Shown here one piece after another: positions 58,134-64,000 of a stretch of DNA of 64,000 bases. This DNA is from UBA6022 sp049295575 (GTDB lineage Bacteria > Patescibacteriota > Saccharimonadia > Saccharimonadales > Saccharimonadaceae): the NCBI GenBank assembly GCA_049295575.1, contig JBAQQX010000002.1:372001-436000 (forward strand). Direction: 5' to 3'. The translations under genes were made by a program, and so were the position numbers. The notes beneath the pieces were generated by a model. That model had not been told where the DNA came from, ran no database searches, and saw only the letters and a program-made list of their open reading frames with translations. Each line of letters begins with the position of its first letter. The stretch's first letter is position 1.

Positions 58134-58613
58134 TTACTTGTCAGCTTTTTCGGCTTCTTTTGTACTCTGCTTAAGTGGTGTTGGAGTTTTTGTAAAACTA
58201 CCACCAGCTTTAACGATAGCAGCCTGTACGCTCTTGCTTGCACCCTGAACGTTAAGCGTTACCTTTTCAGTAAGCTCACCGCGAGCAATAACCTTTACAG
58301 TGTGGAATGGAGTGGCAATGTAGCCAGCTTCAAACAATGTGAAGTTATCGACAGTTTTACCAGCAAGGGCATTAAGGTGATCAAGGTATACAACCTGCGC
58401 AGGAGTGCGAAGACTCTTGAATCCGCGAGCTTTTGGTACAGCCTGAACTAGTGCACGCTGTCCACCTTGGAACATTGCACCTAGTTTCTTACCTGTACGT
58501 GCGCCTTGACCTTTAGTACCACGACCAGCGGTTTTACCCTGTCCAGCGGCAATACCACGACCCTTACGCTTGCGATCTTTGTTAGCCGTAATTGTTAGTT
58601 CGTTGTACTTCAT
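58134..58613 (-). CDS. rplO: Ribosomal protein L15
   Basis: A 159-residue protein with GRGIAAGQGKTAGRGTKGQGARTGKKLGAMFQGGQ, the glycine-rich N-terminal arm that threads through 23S rRNA, and the KVIARGELTEKVTLNVQGASKSVQAAIVKAGG C-terminal domain. It directly follows S5; the L30 gene that lies between them in other bacteria is missing. Confidence 0.95.
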   Translation of the reverse strand: MKYNELTITANKDRKRKGRGIAAGQGKTAGRGTKGQGARTGKKLGAMFQGGQRALVQAVPKARGFKSLRTPAQVVYLDHLNALAGKTVDNFTLFEAGYIATPFHTVKVIARGELTEKVTLNVQGASKSVQAAIVKAGGSFTKTPTPLKQSTKEAEKADK

Positions 58614-59212
58614 TACTTAGCCTCCTCAGTCGTGCTAGCAGCTTTTTTAGCAGCTGGCTTTTTCTTAGCTGGGGCGTTAAGCCATTCGTCACGTGGAACA
58701 AGGCTCTTCAACGCGTCAATAGTTGCGTAGGCAATGTTGACTTTGTTTGTTGAACCAAGGCTCTTTGAGAGCATATTACGGATACCGGTTACACCGATAA
58801 TTGAACGAACAACACCACCAGCGATAATACCAGTACCTGGGGCAGCTGGCTTGATCAGTACCTGAGCACCTGATACTTTTACTTCAGCATCGTGAGGAAT
58901 CGTATCGTTTAGTACAGGAATAGTGATCATGTTCTTCTTAGCAACGTCAGTTGCTTTAGCAATAGCAGTTTGAACGTCCTGTCCTTTTGAGACACCAACG
59001 CCAACCTTATTCTTGCGGTCACCCACAACAACAAGTGCTTTAAAGCGGAAACGACGTCCACCCTTTACCACACGGGCAACACGGTCGATGTTGATTACCA
59101 ACTCTTCAAATTGCTTTGGCTCAGCAGGTGCTTGGTCACGACGGTTGTCGCGACGAGGCGCATTACCGCCTGCACGAGGAGCGCGAGTGTTAGTAGTAGC
59201 TTGTTCAGCCAT
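58613..59212 (-). CDS. rpsE: Ribosomal protein S5
   Basis: A 199-residue protein. After an extra N-terminal tail of about 40 residues rich in A, R and P comes the S5 core (EELVINIDRVARVVKGGRRFRFKALVVVGD, with GVGVSKGQDVQTAIAKA), the conserved GTGIIAGGVVRSIIGVTGI and a lysine/alanine tail. It is about 30 residues longer than normal. I chose the ATG at 59212 because the longer frame from 59299 reads back through rplR. It helps decoding accuracy. Confidence 0.95.
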   Translation of the reverse strand: MAEQATTNTRAPRAGGNAPRRDNRRDQAPAEPKQFEELVINIDRVARVVKGGRRFRFKALVVVGDRKNKVGVGVSKGQDVQTAIAKATDVAKKNMITIPVLNDTIPHDAEVKVSGAQVLIKPAAPGTGIIAGGVVRSIIGVTGIRNMLSKSLGSTNKVNIAYATIDALKSLVPRDEWLNAPAKKKPAAKKAASTTEEAK

Positions 59213-59213
59213 A

Positions 59214-59570
59214 TTAGAACTCCAATCCTTCTTTACGTGCAGCGTCTGCAAGAGCGCTAAGGCGACCAGCGTACTGGCGACCGTTGCGATCGAACACAAC
59301 TGCGGTTATTTTTGCTTTCTTAGCTTTCTTAGCAATATCCGCACCAATAAGAGCAGCTTGCTCAGTCATAGTACCGGTGTGCTTCGTGCCAACAGTAGTT
59401 GCAGCAGCAATTGTGTGCTGCTTAGTGTCATCAACAAGCTGAGCACTCACGTGCTTGTTAGAAATAGTAACTGTCAGGCGTGGACGCTCGGCAGTACCGA
59501 TAACTTTCGCGCGAACGCGGTTCTTGCGAAGAGTCTTATTGAGGAGCTTCTTAGCGAGGTTAGCAGCCAT
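59214..59570 (-). CDS. rplR: Ribosomal protein L18
   Basis: A 118-residue protein: LLNKTLRKNRVRAKVIGTAERPRLTVTISNKHVSAQLVDD, the 5S-rRNA-binding signature, then VVFDRNGRQYAGRLSALADAARKEGLEF at the end. A normal length. It sits between L6 and S5 with two-base and one-base gaps. Confidence 0.95.
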   Translation of the reverse strand: MAANLAKKLLNKTLRKNRVRAKVIGTAERPRLTVTISNKHVSAQLVDDTKQHTIAAATTVGTKHTGTMTEQAALIGADIAKKAKKAKITAVVFDRNGRQYAGRLSALADAARKEGLEF

Positions 59571-59572
59571 GA

Positions 59573-60106
59573 TTATTTACCAGCCTTTCCAGCCTTGCGA
59601 AGAATAACTTCGTCAGCATACTTAATACCCTTACCTTTGTATGGTTCAGGTTTCTTCAATGAACGGATCTCAGCGGCAACCTGACCAACAGCTTGCTTGT
59701 CGATACCGTTAACGATGATGTTCATCTTTTCTACTGTTAGTGTCACGCCAGCTGGAGCTTCGTAGTTCACAGCATGTGAGAAGCCAAGTTGCATCTCAAT
59801 AGCCTGGCCACCACCGCTTACGCGGAAACCGACACCGTTTACTTCTAGTTTCTTTTCGAAACCTTTAGTAACGCCGTCAACAGCATTATTTAATAGAGCG
59901 CGCTGGAGGCCATGTTGTGCCTTAGCGATTCGCTGATCGTCCTTACGAGTAACGATAGCTTGGGTACCTTCGAGGGCAACGGTCACGTCACTCAGGTGCG
60001 GTACAGTCAGTTCGCCCTTAGGCCCCTTGACTGAAATAACATCTGAATCAACCGTGATTGTCACACCTGCAGGTACGTCAATTGGTAGTTTTCCGATTCG
60101 ACTCAT
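59573..60106 (-). CDS. rplF: Ribosomal protein L6
   Basis: A 177-residue protein: SRIGKLPIDVPAGVTITV at the start, and the signature GFSHAVNYEAPAGV and LKKPEPYKGKGIKYADEVILRKAGKAGK at the end. It lies at the base of the L7/L12 stalk. Unlike most bacteria it does not follow S8 directly: a terminator and a new promoter intervene. Confidence 0.95.
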   Translation of the reverse strand: MSRIGKLPIDVPAGVTITVDSDVISVKGPKGELTVPHLSDVTVALEGTQAIVTRKDDQRIAKAQHGLQRALLNNAVDGVTKGFEKKLEVNGVGFRVSGGGQAIEMQLGFSHAVNYEAPAGVTLTVEKMNIIVNGIDKQAVGQVAAEIRSLKKPEPYKGKGIKYADEVILRKAGKAGK

Positions 60107-60206
60107 ATCTACTTCTTTCTTTATTAGTTCTTATTGCGGCTTGAGACAAAGGTAAAGATGGATTGCACTGCGCACCTCTGTACCGATTAGTCTTATTCCT
60201 CATGAC

Positions 60207-60221
60207 ATACTAGCATAAAAT
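60207..60221 (-). promoter_or_regulatory. Extended -10 promoter of the rplF-secY operon
   Basis: On the minus strand, ATTTTATGCTAGTAT (TGC-TAGTAT at 60212-60207) matches the rpmG promoter over 15 bases. It starts a new operon of L6, L18, S5, L15 and SecY. Confidence 0.6.
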
Positions 60222-60256
60222 ATGCATTTATACCAGAGCTACATCAAATATTTCCA

Positions 60257-60291
60257 ACTAAAAACTGCCGCATTACGCGGCAGTTTTTAGT
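60257..60291 (-). terminator. Terminator between rpsH and rplF
   Basis: ACTAAAAACTGCCGC/GCGGCAGTTTTTAGT with a small loop, a strong stem with T-runs on both sides, 13 bases after the S8 stop. It ends the upper ribosomal operon (L22 to S8). Confidence 0.85.
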
Positions 60292-60303
60292 AAGATTTAA
60301 AGT

Positions 60304-60705
60304 TTAGTAAACCTTAAGAAGGAGCTCACCGCCAAGACGCAACTTAGTTGCTTCATGTCCGGTAATAACACCCTTGCTTGTGCTGATGAGAACGAGTCCA
60401 CGACCGCTTTTAATGCGAGGGATATCGTTTGCACCAACGTAGACACGACGACCTGGCTTTGAAAGTCGGGTAATCTCAGTGATGTTACAGTTCTCGCCTG
60501 GTTTATTGATCGTTACGACCAATGTATCACGTGGCTTACCTGCTTCAACCTTTACGTCTGTAAGGTACTTAGCTTTTTTAAGTTGCTCAGCAACTACTTT
60601 TTTTAGCTTGCTTGATGGAACGCGAATTTCGTTCTTGCCAACCATTGACGCATTTCGAATGCGAGTTAGTAGGTCGGCGATTGGGTCAGTTGATTGTAAT
60701 GACAT
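60304..60705 (-). CDS. rpsH: Ribosomal protein S8
   Basis: A 133-residue protein: DPIADLLTRIRNASMVGKNEIRVPSSKLK and GRRVYVGANDIPRIKSGRGLVLISTSKGVITGHEA, the S8 core signature, which binds the central domain of 16S rRNA. I chose the ATG at 60705 with AGGAAACAGAT before it; the longer frame overlaps rpsN. The last gene before the internal terminator. Confidence 0.95.
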   Translation of the reverse strand: MSLQSTDPIADLLTRIRNASMVGKNEIRVPSSKLKKVVAEQLKKAKYLTDVKVEAGKPRDTLVVTINKPGENCNITEITRLSKPGRRVYVGANDIPRIKSGRGLVLISTSKGVITGHEATKLRLGGELLLKVY

Positions 60706-60719
60706 ATCTGTTTCCTTTC

Positions 60720-60989
60720 CTACCAACTACTCTTTGTTACGCCTGGGATTTCGCCCTTGCTTGCTTTTTCACGGAAGTTAATACGGTTGAGGCCGAAGCG
60801 TCGCATGTATCCACGTGGACGTCCATGAAGGACATCGCGGTTCTTCCAGCGAGTTGGAGAACTGTTAAGCGGAAGCTTTTGTAGTCCTTCAAGATCACCA
60901 AGTTCTTTGAGTTCAGCGCGCTTAGCGGCAAACTTCAAAATCATCTTCTTGCGTTTTTCGTCGCGAGCGACTGCAGATTTCTTAGCCAT
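60720..60989 (-). CDS. rpsN: Ribosomal protein S14
   Basis: An 89-residue protein without the zinc cysteines (long C-minus form): KRKKMILKFAAKRAEL and SSPTRWKNRDVLHGRPRGYMRRFGLNRINFREKASKGEIPGVTKSSW. It lies between L5 and S8. Its start overlaps the L5 stop by one base. Confidence 0.95.
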   Translation of the reverse strand: MAKKSAVARDEKRKKMILKFAAKRAELKELGDLEGLQKLPLNSSPTRWKNRDVLHGRPRGYMRRFGLNRINFREKASKGEIPGVTKSSW

Positions 60990-61564
60990 TAACGTTTGCC
61001 TCCTTCTTTCTCAAACGGCATACCGAATTTTTCGAGTAGTGCACGAGAGTGAGCAGCAGATTCGTTTTTAATAGCGAATGTGATCTGTAGACCATGCAGT
61101 ACTTGTGTTTCTTCAAATGTTAACTCTGGGAAAATTGATTGCTCAACGATACCAAGGTTATAGTTACCACCCTTGTCGAACTTAGCTTTCACGCCGTGAA
61201 AGTCACGTACGCGAGGAAGACTAATGTTTGCAAGACGGTCGAGGAACTCGTACATACGAGCGCCACGAAGCGTTACACTGATACCAACGCGGTTCATACC
61301 AGCACGGATCTTGAAACCAGCAATTGATTTCTTAGCCATACGGTCAACCGGCTGTTGGCCAGTAATTTTAGTGATGGTGTTGCGTACTACTTCGTAGTGG
61401 CGCTTATCATCTTTATTCTTACCGATACCAACGCTGACTACAATCTTTTCGAGTTTTGGTACCTGATGTACGTTACCAAGTTCAAGTTCGGCTTGTAGTT
61501 CTTTGACGTATTGGTCTACGTACAAAGCTTTCAGGCGAGGAGCGGTAGTAGTAGCTTTTGCCAT
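60989..61564 (-). CDS. rplE: Ribosomal protein L5
   Basis: A 191-residue protein: LEKIVVSVGIG, GQQPVDRMAKKSIAGFKIRAG, VTLRGARMYEFLDRLANISLPRVRDF and GNYNLGIVEQSIFPEL, all L5 signatures. It bridges 5S rRNA and the P-site tRNA. The C-terminal LEKFGMPFEKEGG is normal. Its start overlaps the L24 stop by one base. Confidence 0.95.
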   Translation of the reverse strand: MAKATTTAPRLKALYVDQYVKELQAELELGNVHQVPKLEKIVVSVGIGKNKDDKRHYEVVRNTITKITGQQPVDRMAKKSIAGFKIRAGMNRVGISVTLRGARMYEFLDRLANISLPRVRDFHGVKAKFDKGGNYNLGIVEQSIFPELTFEETQVLHGLQITFAIKNESAAHSRALLEKFGMPFEKEGGKR

Positions 61565-61884
61565 TACTTGATCTCCTTATTCTTTAGTTGACGAGCAACA
61601 CGGGTTTTACCACCGTCAGCATTCTTAACGAATCCTACGCGACTCGTTGTGCCAGCTTTCTCATCAACAACAAGTGCAACCTTGTGAAGTGGAGTTGGAA
61701 CATGAATGTCCTTGCTTCCACCGCGTGGGTTAAGCTGTGATGGTTTAACGTGGCGGTGCTTAGTACCAACACCTTCGATAACAACAGCGTTCTTTTTAGC
61801 AAGAACAGTCAGTACCTTACCAGTTGTACCTTTATCTTTACCGCTAATCAATTTAACGATATCGTCTTTTTTGATGCGTGGCAT
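61564..61884 (-). CDS. rplX: Ribosomal protein L24
   Basis: A 106-residue protein with the KOW motif IVKLISGKDKGTTGKVLTVLAKKNAVVIEGVGTKHRHVKPSQ and a DKAGTTSRVGF-type end. It is an early 50S assembly protein. Spacing to L14 is two bases. Confidence 0.95.
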   Translation of the reverse strand: MPRIKKDDIVKLISGKDKGTTGKVLTVLAKKNAVVIEGVGTKHRHVKPSQLNPRGGSKDIHVPTPLHKVALVVDEKAGTTSRVGFVKNADGGKTRVARQLKNKEIK

Positions 61885-61886
61885 AA

Positions 61887-62255
61887 TTATAGTACCTCCG
61901 GTGCAAGGCTGATAATCTTAGCGTAGCCAAGATCACGTAGTTCACGTGGCACTGGGCCGAACACACGAGTTGCCTTAGGGTTTTTATCATCACCAATGAT
62001 AACGGCTGCATTATCGTCAAATGCGATAGTGCTTCCGTCTTTACGTTGGATTTGGTCGCGAGTACGAACGATAACTGCCTTAACAACAGATTTCTTCTTT
62101 ACCGCACCAGTTGGGTTAGCTTGCTTAACGGTAGCGACAATGATGTCACCAACGCGAGCGTAACGACGCTTGGTACCACCAAGCACACGGATACAAAGGA
62201 TTTCCTTAGCACCAGAGTTGTCGCATACTTTAAGGCGTGTTTCTTGCTGAATCAT
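61887..62255 (-). CDS. rplN: Ribosomal protein L14
   Basis: A 122-residue protein: MIQQETRLKVCDNSGAKEILCIRVLGGTKRRYARVGDIIVATVK, AVIVRTRDQIQRKDGSTIAFDDNAAVII and the terminal RDLGYAKIISLAPEVL. This is a standard L14, facing the 30S subunit. The start overlaps the S17 stop by one base. Confidence 0.95.
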   Translation of the reverse strand: MIQQETRLKVCDNSGAKEILCIRVLGGTKRRYARVGDIIVATVKQANPTGAVKKKSVVKAVIVRTRDQIQRKDGSTIAFDDNAAVIIGDDKNPKATRVFGPVPRELRDLGYAKIISLAPEVL

Positions 62256-62524
62256 TACGCCTCCTCTTTCAGTTCGATAGAACCACGTGATTTTTCAACC
62301 ACAGCGTCGAGTTTGAACGCTTTTCGCTTAGATACAGGACGAGTCTCAGAAATTGTGACTTTGTCGCCGTTCTTTGCTTCATTGTTTTCGTCATGAGCAG
62401 CGTACTTGCGGCTGACAGTGTACTGCTTGCCATAAATAGGATGCGTTTCACGACTAGTCACAGTGACGGTGATGGTTTTATCCGCAACGTCCGAGGTTAC
62501 GATACCGGTCAATGTCTTGGCCAT
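62255..62524 (-). CDS. rpsQ: Ribosomal protein S17
   Basis: An 89-residue OB-fold protein: LTGIVTSDVADKTITVTVTSRETHPIYGKQYTVSRKYAAHDENNEAKNGDKVTISETRPVSKRKAFKL covers the S17 signature. I chose the ATG at 62524; the longer frame from 62683 lies within rpmC. One base separates it from rpmC. Confidence 0.95.
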   Translation of the reverse strand: MAKTLTGIVTSDVADKTITVTVTSRETHPIYGKQYTVSRKYAAHDENNEAKNGDKVTISETRPVSKRKAFKLDAVVEKSRGSIELKEEA

Positions 62525-62525
62525 A

Positions 62526-62759
62526 TTATTTACTCTCCTTTTGCTCAGCCAACTCAGCTGCTCGGATAGCAGTGTGAAGGCGCGCGATTTCTTTACGAGT
62601 CGCAGTGAGGACACGTGGGTTGGCGAGTTCGCCAGCCGCGTGACCACGCTTTGCTTCAAGTTGATCGGCAATTTTTGTTGCAAGATCAGTTCGAAGCTGC
62701 TCGATAGTCTTTACTTCTTCGGCGTTTTTAACAGCCTTGGTTGTTTTCTTGTCGGCCAT
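62526..62759 (-). CDS. rpmC: Ribosomal protein L29
   Basis: A 77-residue two-helix protein: EQLRTDLATKIADQLEAKRGHAAGELANPRVLTATRKEIARLHTAI has the L29 pattern, with a lysine-rich N-terminal tail (ADKKTTKAVKNAEE) longer than usual. It borders the exit tunnel where SRP and trigger factor dock. Confidence 0.9.
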   Translation of the reverse strand: MADKKTTKAVKNAEEVKTIEQLRTDLATKIADQLEAKRGHAAGELANPRVLTATRKEIARLHTAIRAAELAEQKESK

Positions 62760-62761
62760 AA

Positions 62762-63175
62762 TTACGCTTGCTCCCTTATGATGAACTTGGTCTTAACTGG
62801 AAGTTTATGTGACGCAAGACGCATAGCCTCACGTGCAACTTCTTCGTCAACACCCTTCATTTCGAATAGGACAGTGCCAGCTTTAACTTTAGCAACGAAG
62901 AATTCTGGGTTACCTTTACCACTACCCATCTTCACATCTTGTGGCTTGCGCGTACGAGGTGTGTGAGGGAAGATACGGATCCAGATCTTACCGCCACGCT
63001 TGATGTAACGAGTCATCGCTTGACGCGAAGATTCGATCTGACGTGAAGTAATGTCGTTATTATCTTGTGACTGAAGTGCGAAATCACCAAAGGCAATGTA
63101 GTTACCGCGTGTTGCGTTACCTTTGTTTTTGCCCTTGCGTACTTTTCGGTACTTAGTTTTCTTTGGTAATAGCAT
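62762..63175 (-). CDS. rplP: Ribosomal protein L16
   Basis: A 137-residue protein: MLLPKKTKYRKVRKGKNKGNATRGN at the start, then ITSRQIESSRQAMTRYIKRGGKIWIRIFPHTPRTRKPQDVKMGSGKGNPEFFVAKVKAGTVLFEMKG. It helps position the A-site tRNA. The start overlaps the S3 stop by one base. Confidence 0.95.
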   Translation of the reverse strand: MLLPKKTKYRKVRKGKNKGNATRGNYIAFGDFALQSQDNNDITSRQIESSRQAMTRYIKRGGKIWIRIFPHTPRTRKPQDVKMGSGKGNPEFFVAKVKAGTVLFEMKGVDEEVAREAMRLASHKLPVKTKFIIREQA

Positions 63176-63810
63176 TATCGATCAACCCTTTCACCCTTGT
63201 AAATCCATACTTTCACGCCGATGATACCAGCAGGTGTCTGAGCGCGAGCAGTGTGGAAATCGATGTCAGCGCGAAGGGTATGAAGAGGGACTGAGCCTTC
63301 GATCACTTTCTCTTTGCGTGCCATCTCGGCATTATTCAATCGTCCTGCAACCTGGATACGAATACCCTTTGCACCGGCAGCCATCGTGTTTTGTGCAGTC
63401 ATCTTGATTGCACGACGGAAGTTGACGCGGCGTTCTAGTTGACGAGCGATGTTTTCAGCAACAAGCTTTGCAGCAAGTTCTGGACGTTTTACTTCTTCGA
63501 TATTGATACGAACTGGAAGGCTAGCAATCTTTTCGATGTTAGCTTTAAGTTCAGTAACACCAGCACCACCACGTCCGATTACAACACCAGCTTTAGCTGT
63601 GTGAATCGTAATAGTGATAAGGTTAGCTGAACGCTCGATCTCAATACGGTTAATAGTTGGACGAGATTCGAACTTCTTCTCGATTAGTTCACGAATCCGG
63701 ATGTCTTCCGCAAGCCATTTGGCAAAATCACGCTTACCGGCGAACCAACGTGAATCCCAGTTCTTGTGAATCTGGAGGCGGAAGCTAATTGGGTTTACTT
63801 TTTGGCCCAT
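63175..63810 (-). CDS. rpsC: Ribosomal protein S3
   Basis: A 211-residue protein: MGQKVNPISFRLQIHKNWDSRWFAGKRDFAKWLAED, the KH domain with VVIGRGGAGVTELKANIEK at about 78-96, and GRLNNAEMARKEKVIEGSVPLHTLRADIDF near the end. It lines the mRNA entry of the 30S subunit. The start lies 0-1 base from the L22 stop. Confidence 0.95.
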   Translation of the reverse strand: MGQKVNPISFRLQIHKNWDSRWFAGKRDFAKWLAEDIRIRELIEKKFESRPTINRIEIERSANLITITIHTAKAGVVIGRGGAGVTELKANIEKIASLPVRINIEEVKRPELAAKLVAENIARQLERRVNFRRAIKMTAQNTMAAGAKGIRIQVAGRLNNAEMARKEKVIEGSVPLHTLRADIDFHTARAQTPAGIIGVKVWIYKGERVDR

Positions 63811-64000
63811 TTATTTGCTCTCCTTTTCAGATGTATCGCTAGCAGGCTTTGCAGCAGCTGGCTTCTTCTTAGGTTTCTCAGCACCTGTCACCTCAACAAG
63901 GATGTTCGCAGTCTTCTTTTCAAAAGGAAGAGCACGTCCACGACTTGCTGGCTTAAATCGCTTCAAGCGAGTACCGGTAGTAACAGAAATAGTTGAGATA
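63811..64000 (-). CDS. rplV: Ribosomal protein L22, 3' part
   Basis: The last 62 codons are in the window: TGTRLKRFKPASRGRALPFEKKTANILVEVTG, the C-terminal L22 signature (R-F-x-P-x-x-R-G-R-A), then a lysine/alanine-rich tail of about 25 residues (KPKKKPAAAKPASDTSEKESK) absent from E. coli L22. The upstream end lies outside the window. L22 lines the exit tunnel. Confidence 0.9.
   Translation of the reverse strand, partial: ISTISVTTGTRLKRFKPASRGRALPFEKKTANILVEVTGAEKPKKKPAAAKPASDTSEKESK

Overview
The window looks like part of a Candidatus Saccharibacteria (TM7, Candidate Phyla Radiation) chromosome. On the minus strand of the right third sits a ribosomal supercluster running L22-S3-L16-L29-S17-L14-L24-L5-S14-S8-L6-L18-S5-L15-SecY, then IF1-L36-S13-S11-S4-RpoA-L17-L13-S9. 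It has no L30 gene between S5 and L15, a known CPR trait, and no adk or map between SecY and IF1. TGA is used as a normal stop, which argues against the UGA-recoding CPR lineages. The taxonomic call rests on gene content and order only.

Layout. (1) 1-9.7 kb: accessory region of mostly orphan small genes: two small membrane proteins, a one-domain phospholipase D protein with a membrane partner, a methyltransferase-Nudix fusion, a HAD-like protein, an M16 peptidase and a cytidylate-deaminase-like protein. Many are expressed from extended -10 promoters so close to the ATG that the mRNA should be leaderless. A roughly 30-bp repeat is scattered among them. (2) 9.7-13 kb: a protein of unknown function and a large AAA/ABC-type ATPase resembling phage-defence ATPases. 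(3) 13.3-21.1 kb: a seven-gene plus-strand operon for a minimal, Gram-positive-style type IV secretion system: VirB2-like, VirB6-like, PrgI, a TraC-like N-domain protein, VirB4 ATPase, a CHAP wall hydrolase and a VirD4/TraG coupling ATPase. (4) 21.4-30 kb: efflux and regulator cargo: MMPL+ArsR, a MarR regulator with a membrane protein, a pentapeptide-repeat protein, and TetR+DHA2 MFS+AbrB. (5) 30.7-34.6 kb: a DUF3768 protein, a replication-relaxation family protein, a small RHH-like protein and a large serine recombinase whose 3' end runs into a tRNA-Trp gene. Regions 3-5, and perhaps 2 and much of 1, read as one integrative conjugative element inserted at tRNA-Trp.

(6) 34.6-50.4 kb: chromosomal genes: 6-phosphogluconolactonase, FMN reductase, MscS, an NDH-2-like flavoprotein, an alpha-glucan operon (GT4, GH57, GH15, unknown), three tRNAs, L33, TPR protein, DNA polymerase III delta', RluD-type pseudouridine synthase, TrpS, a TyrA-like dehydrogenase and an alpha/beta hydrolase. 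(7) 50.4-64 kb: the ribosomal cluster, interrupted between IF1 and SecY by three orphan genes, each preceded by a terminator-like leader hairpin, and split between S8 and L6 by a terminator and a new promoter.
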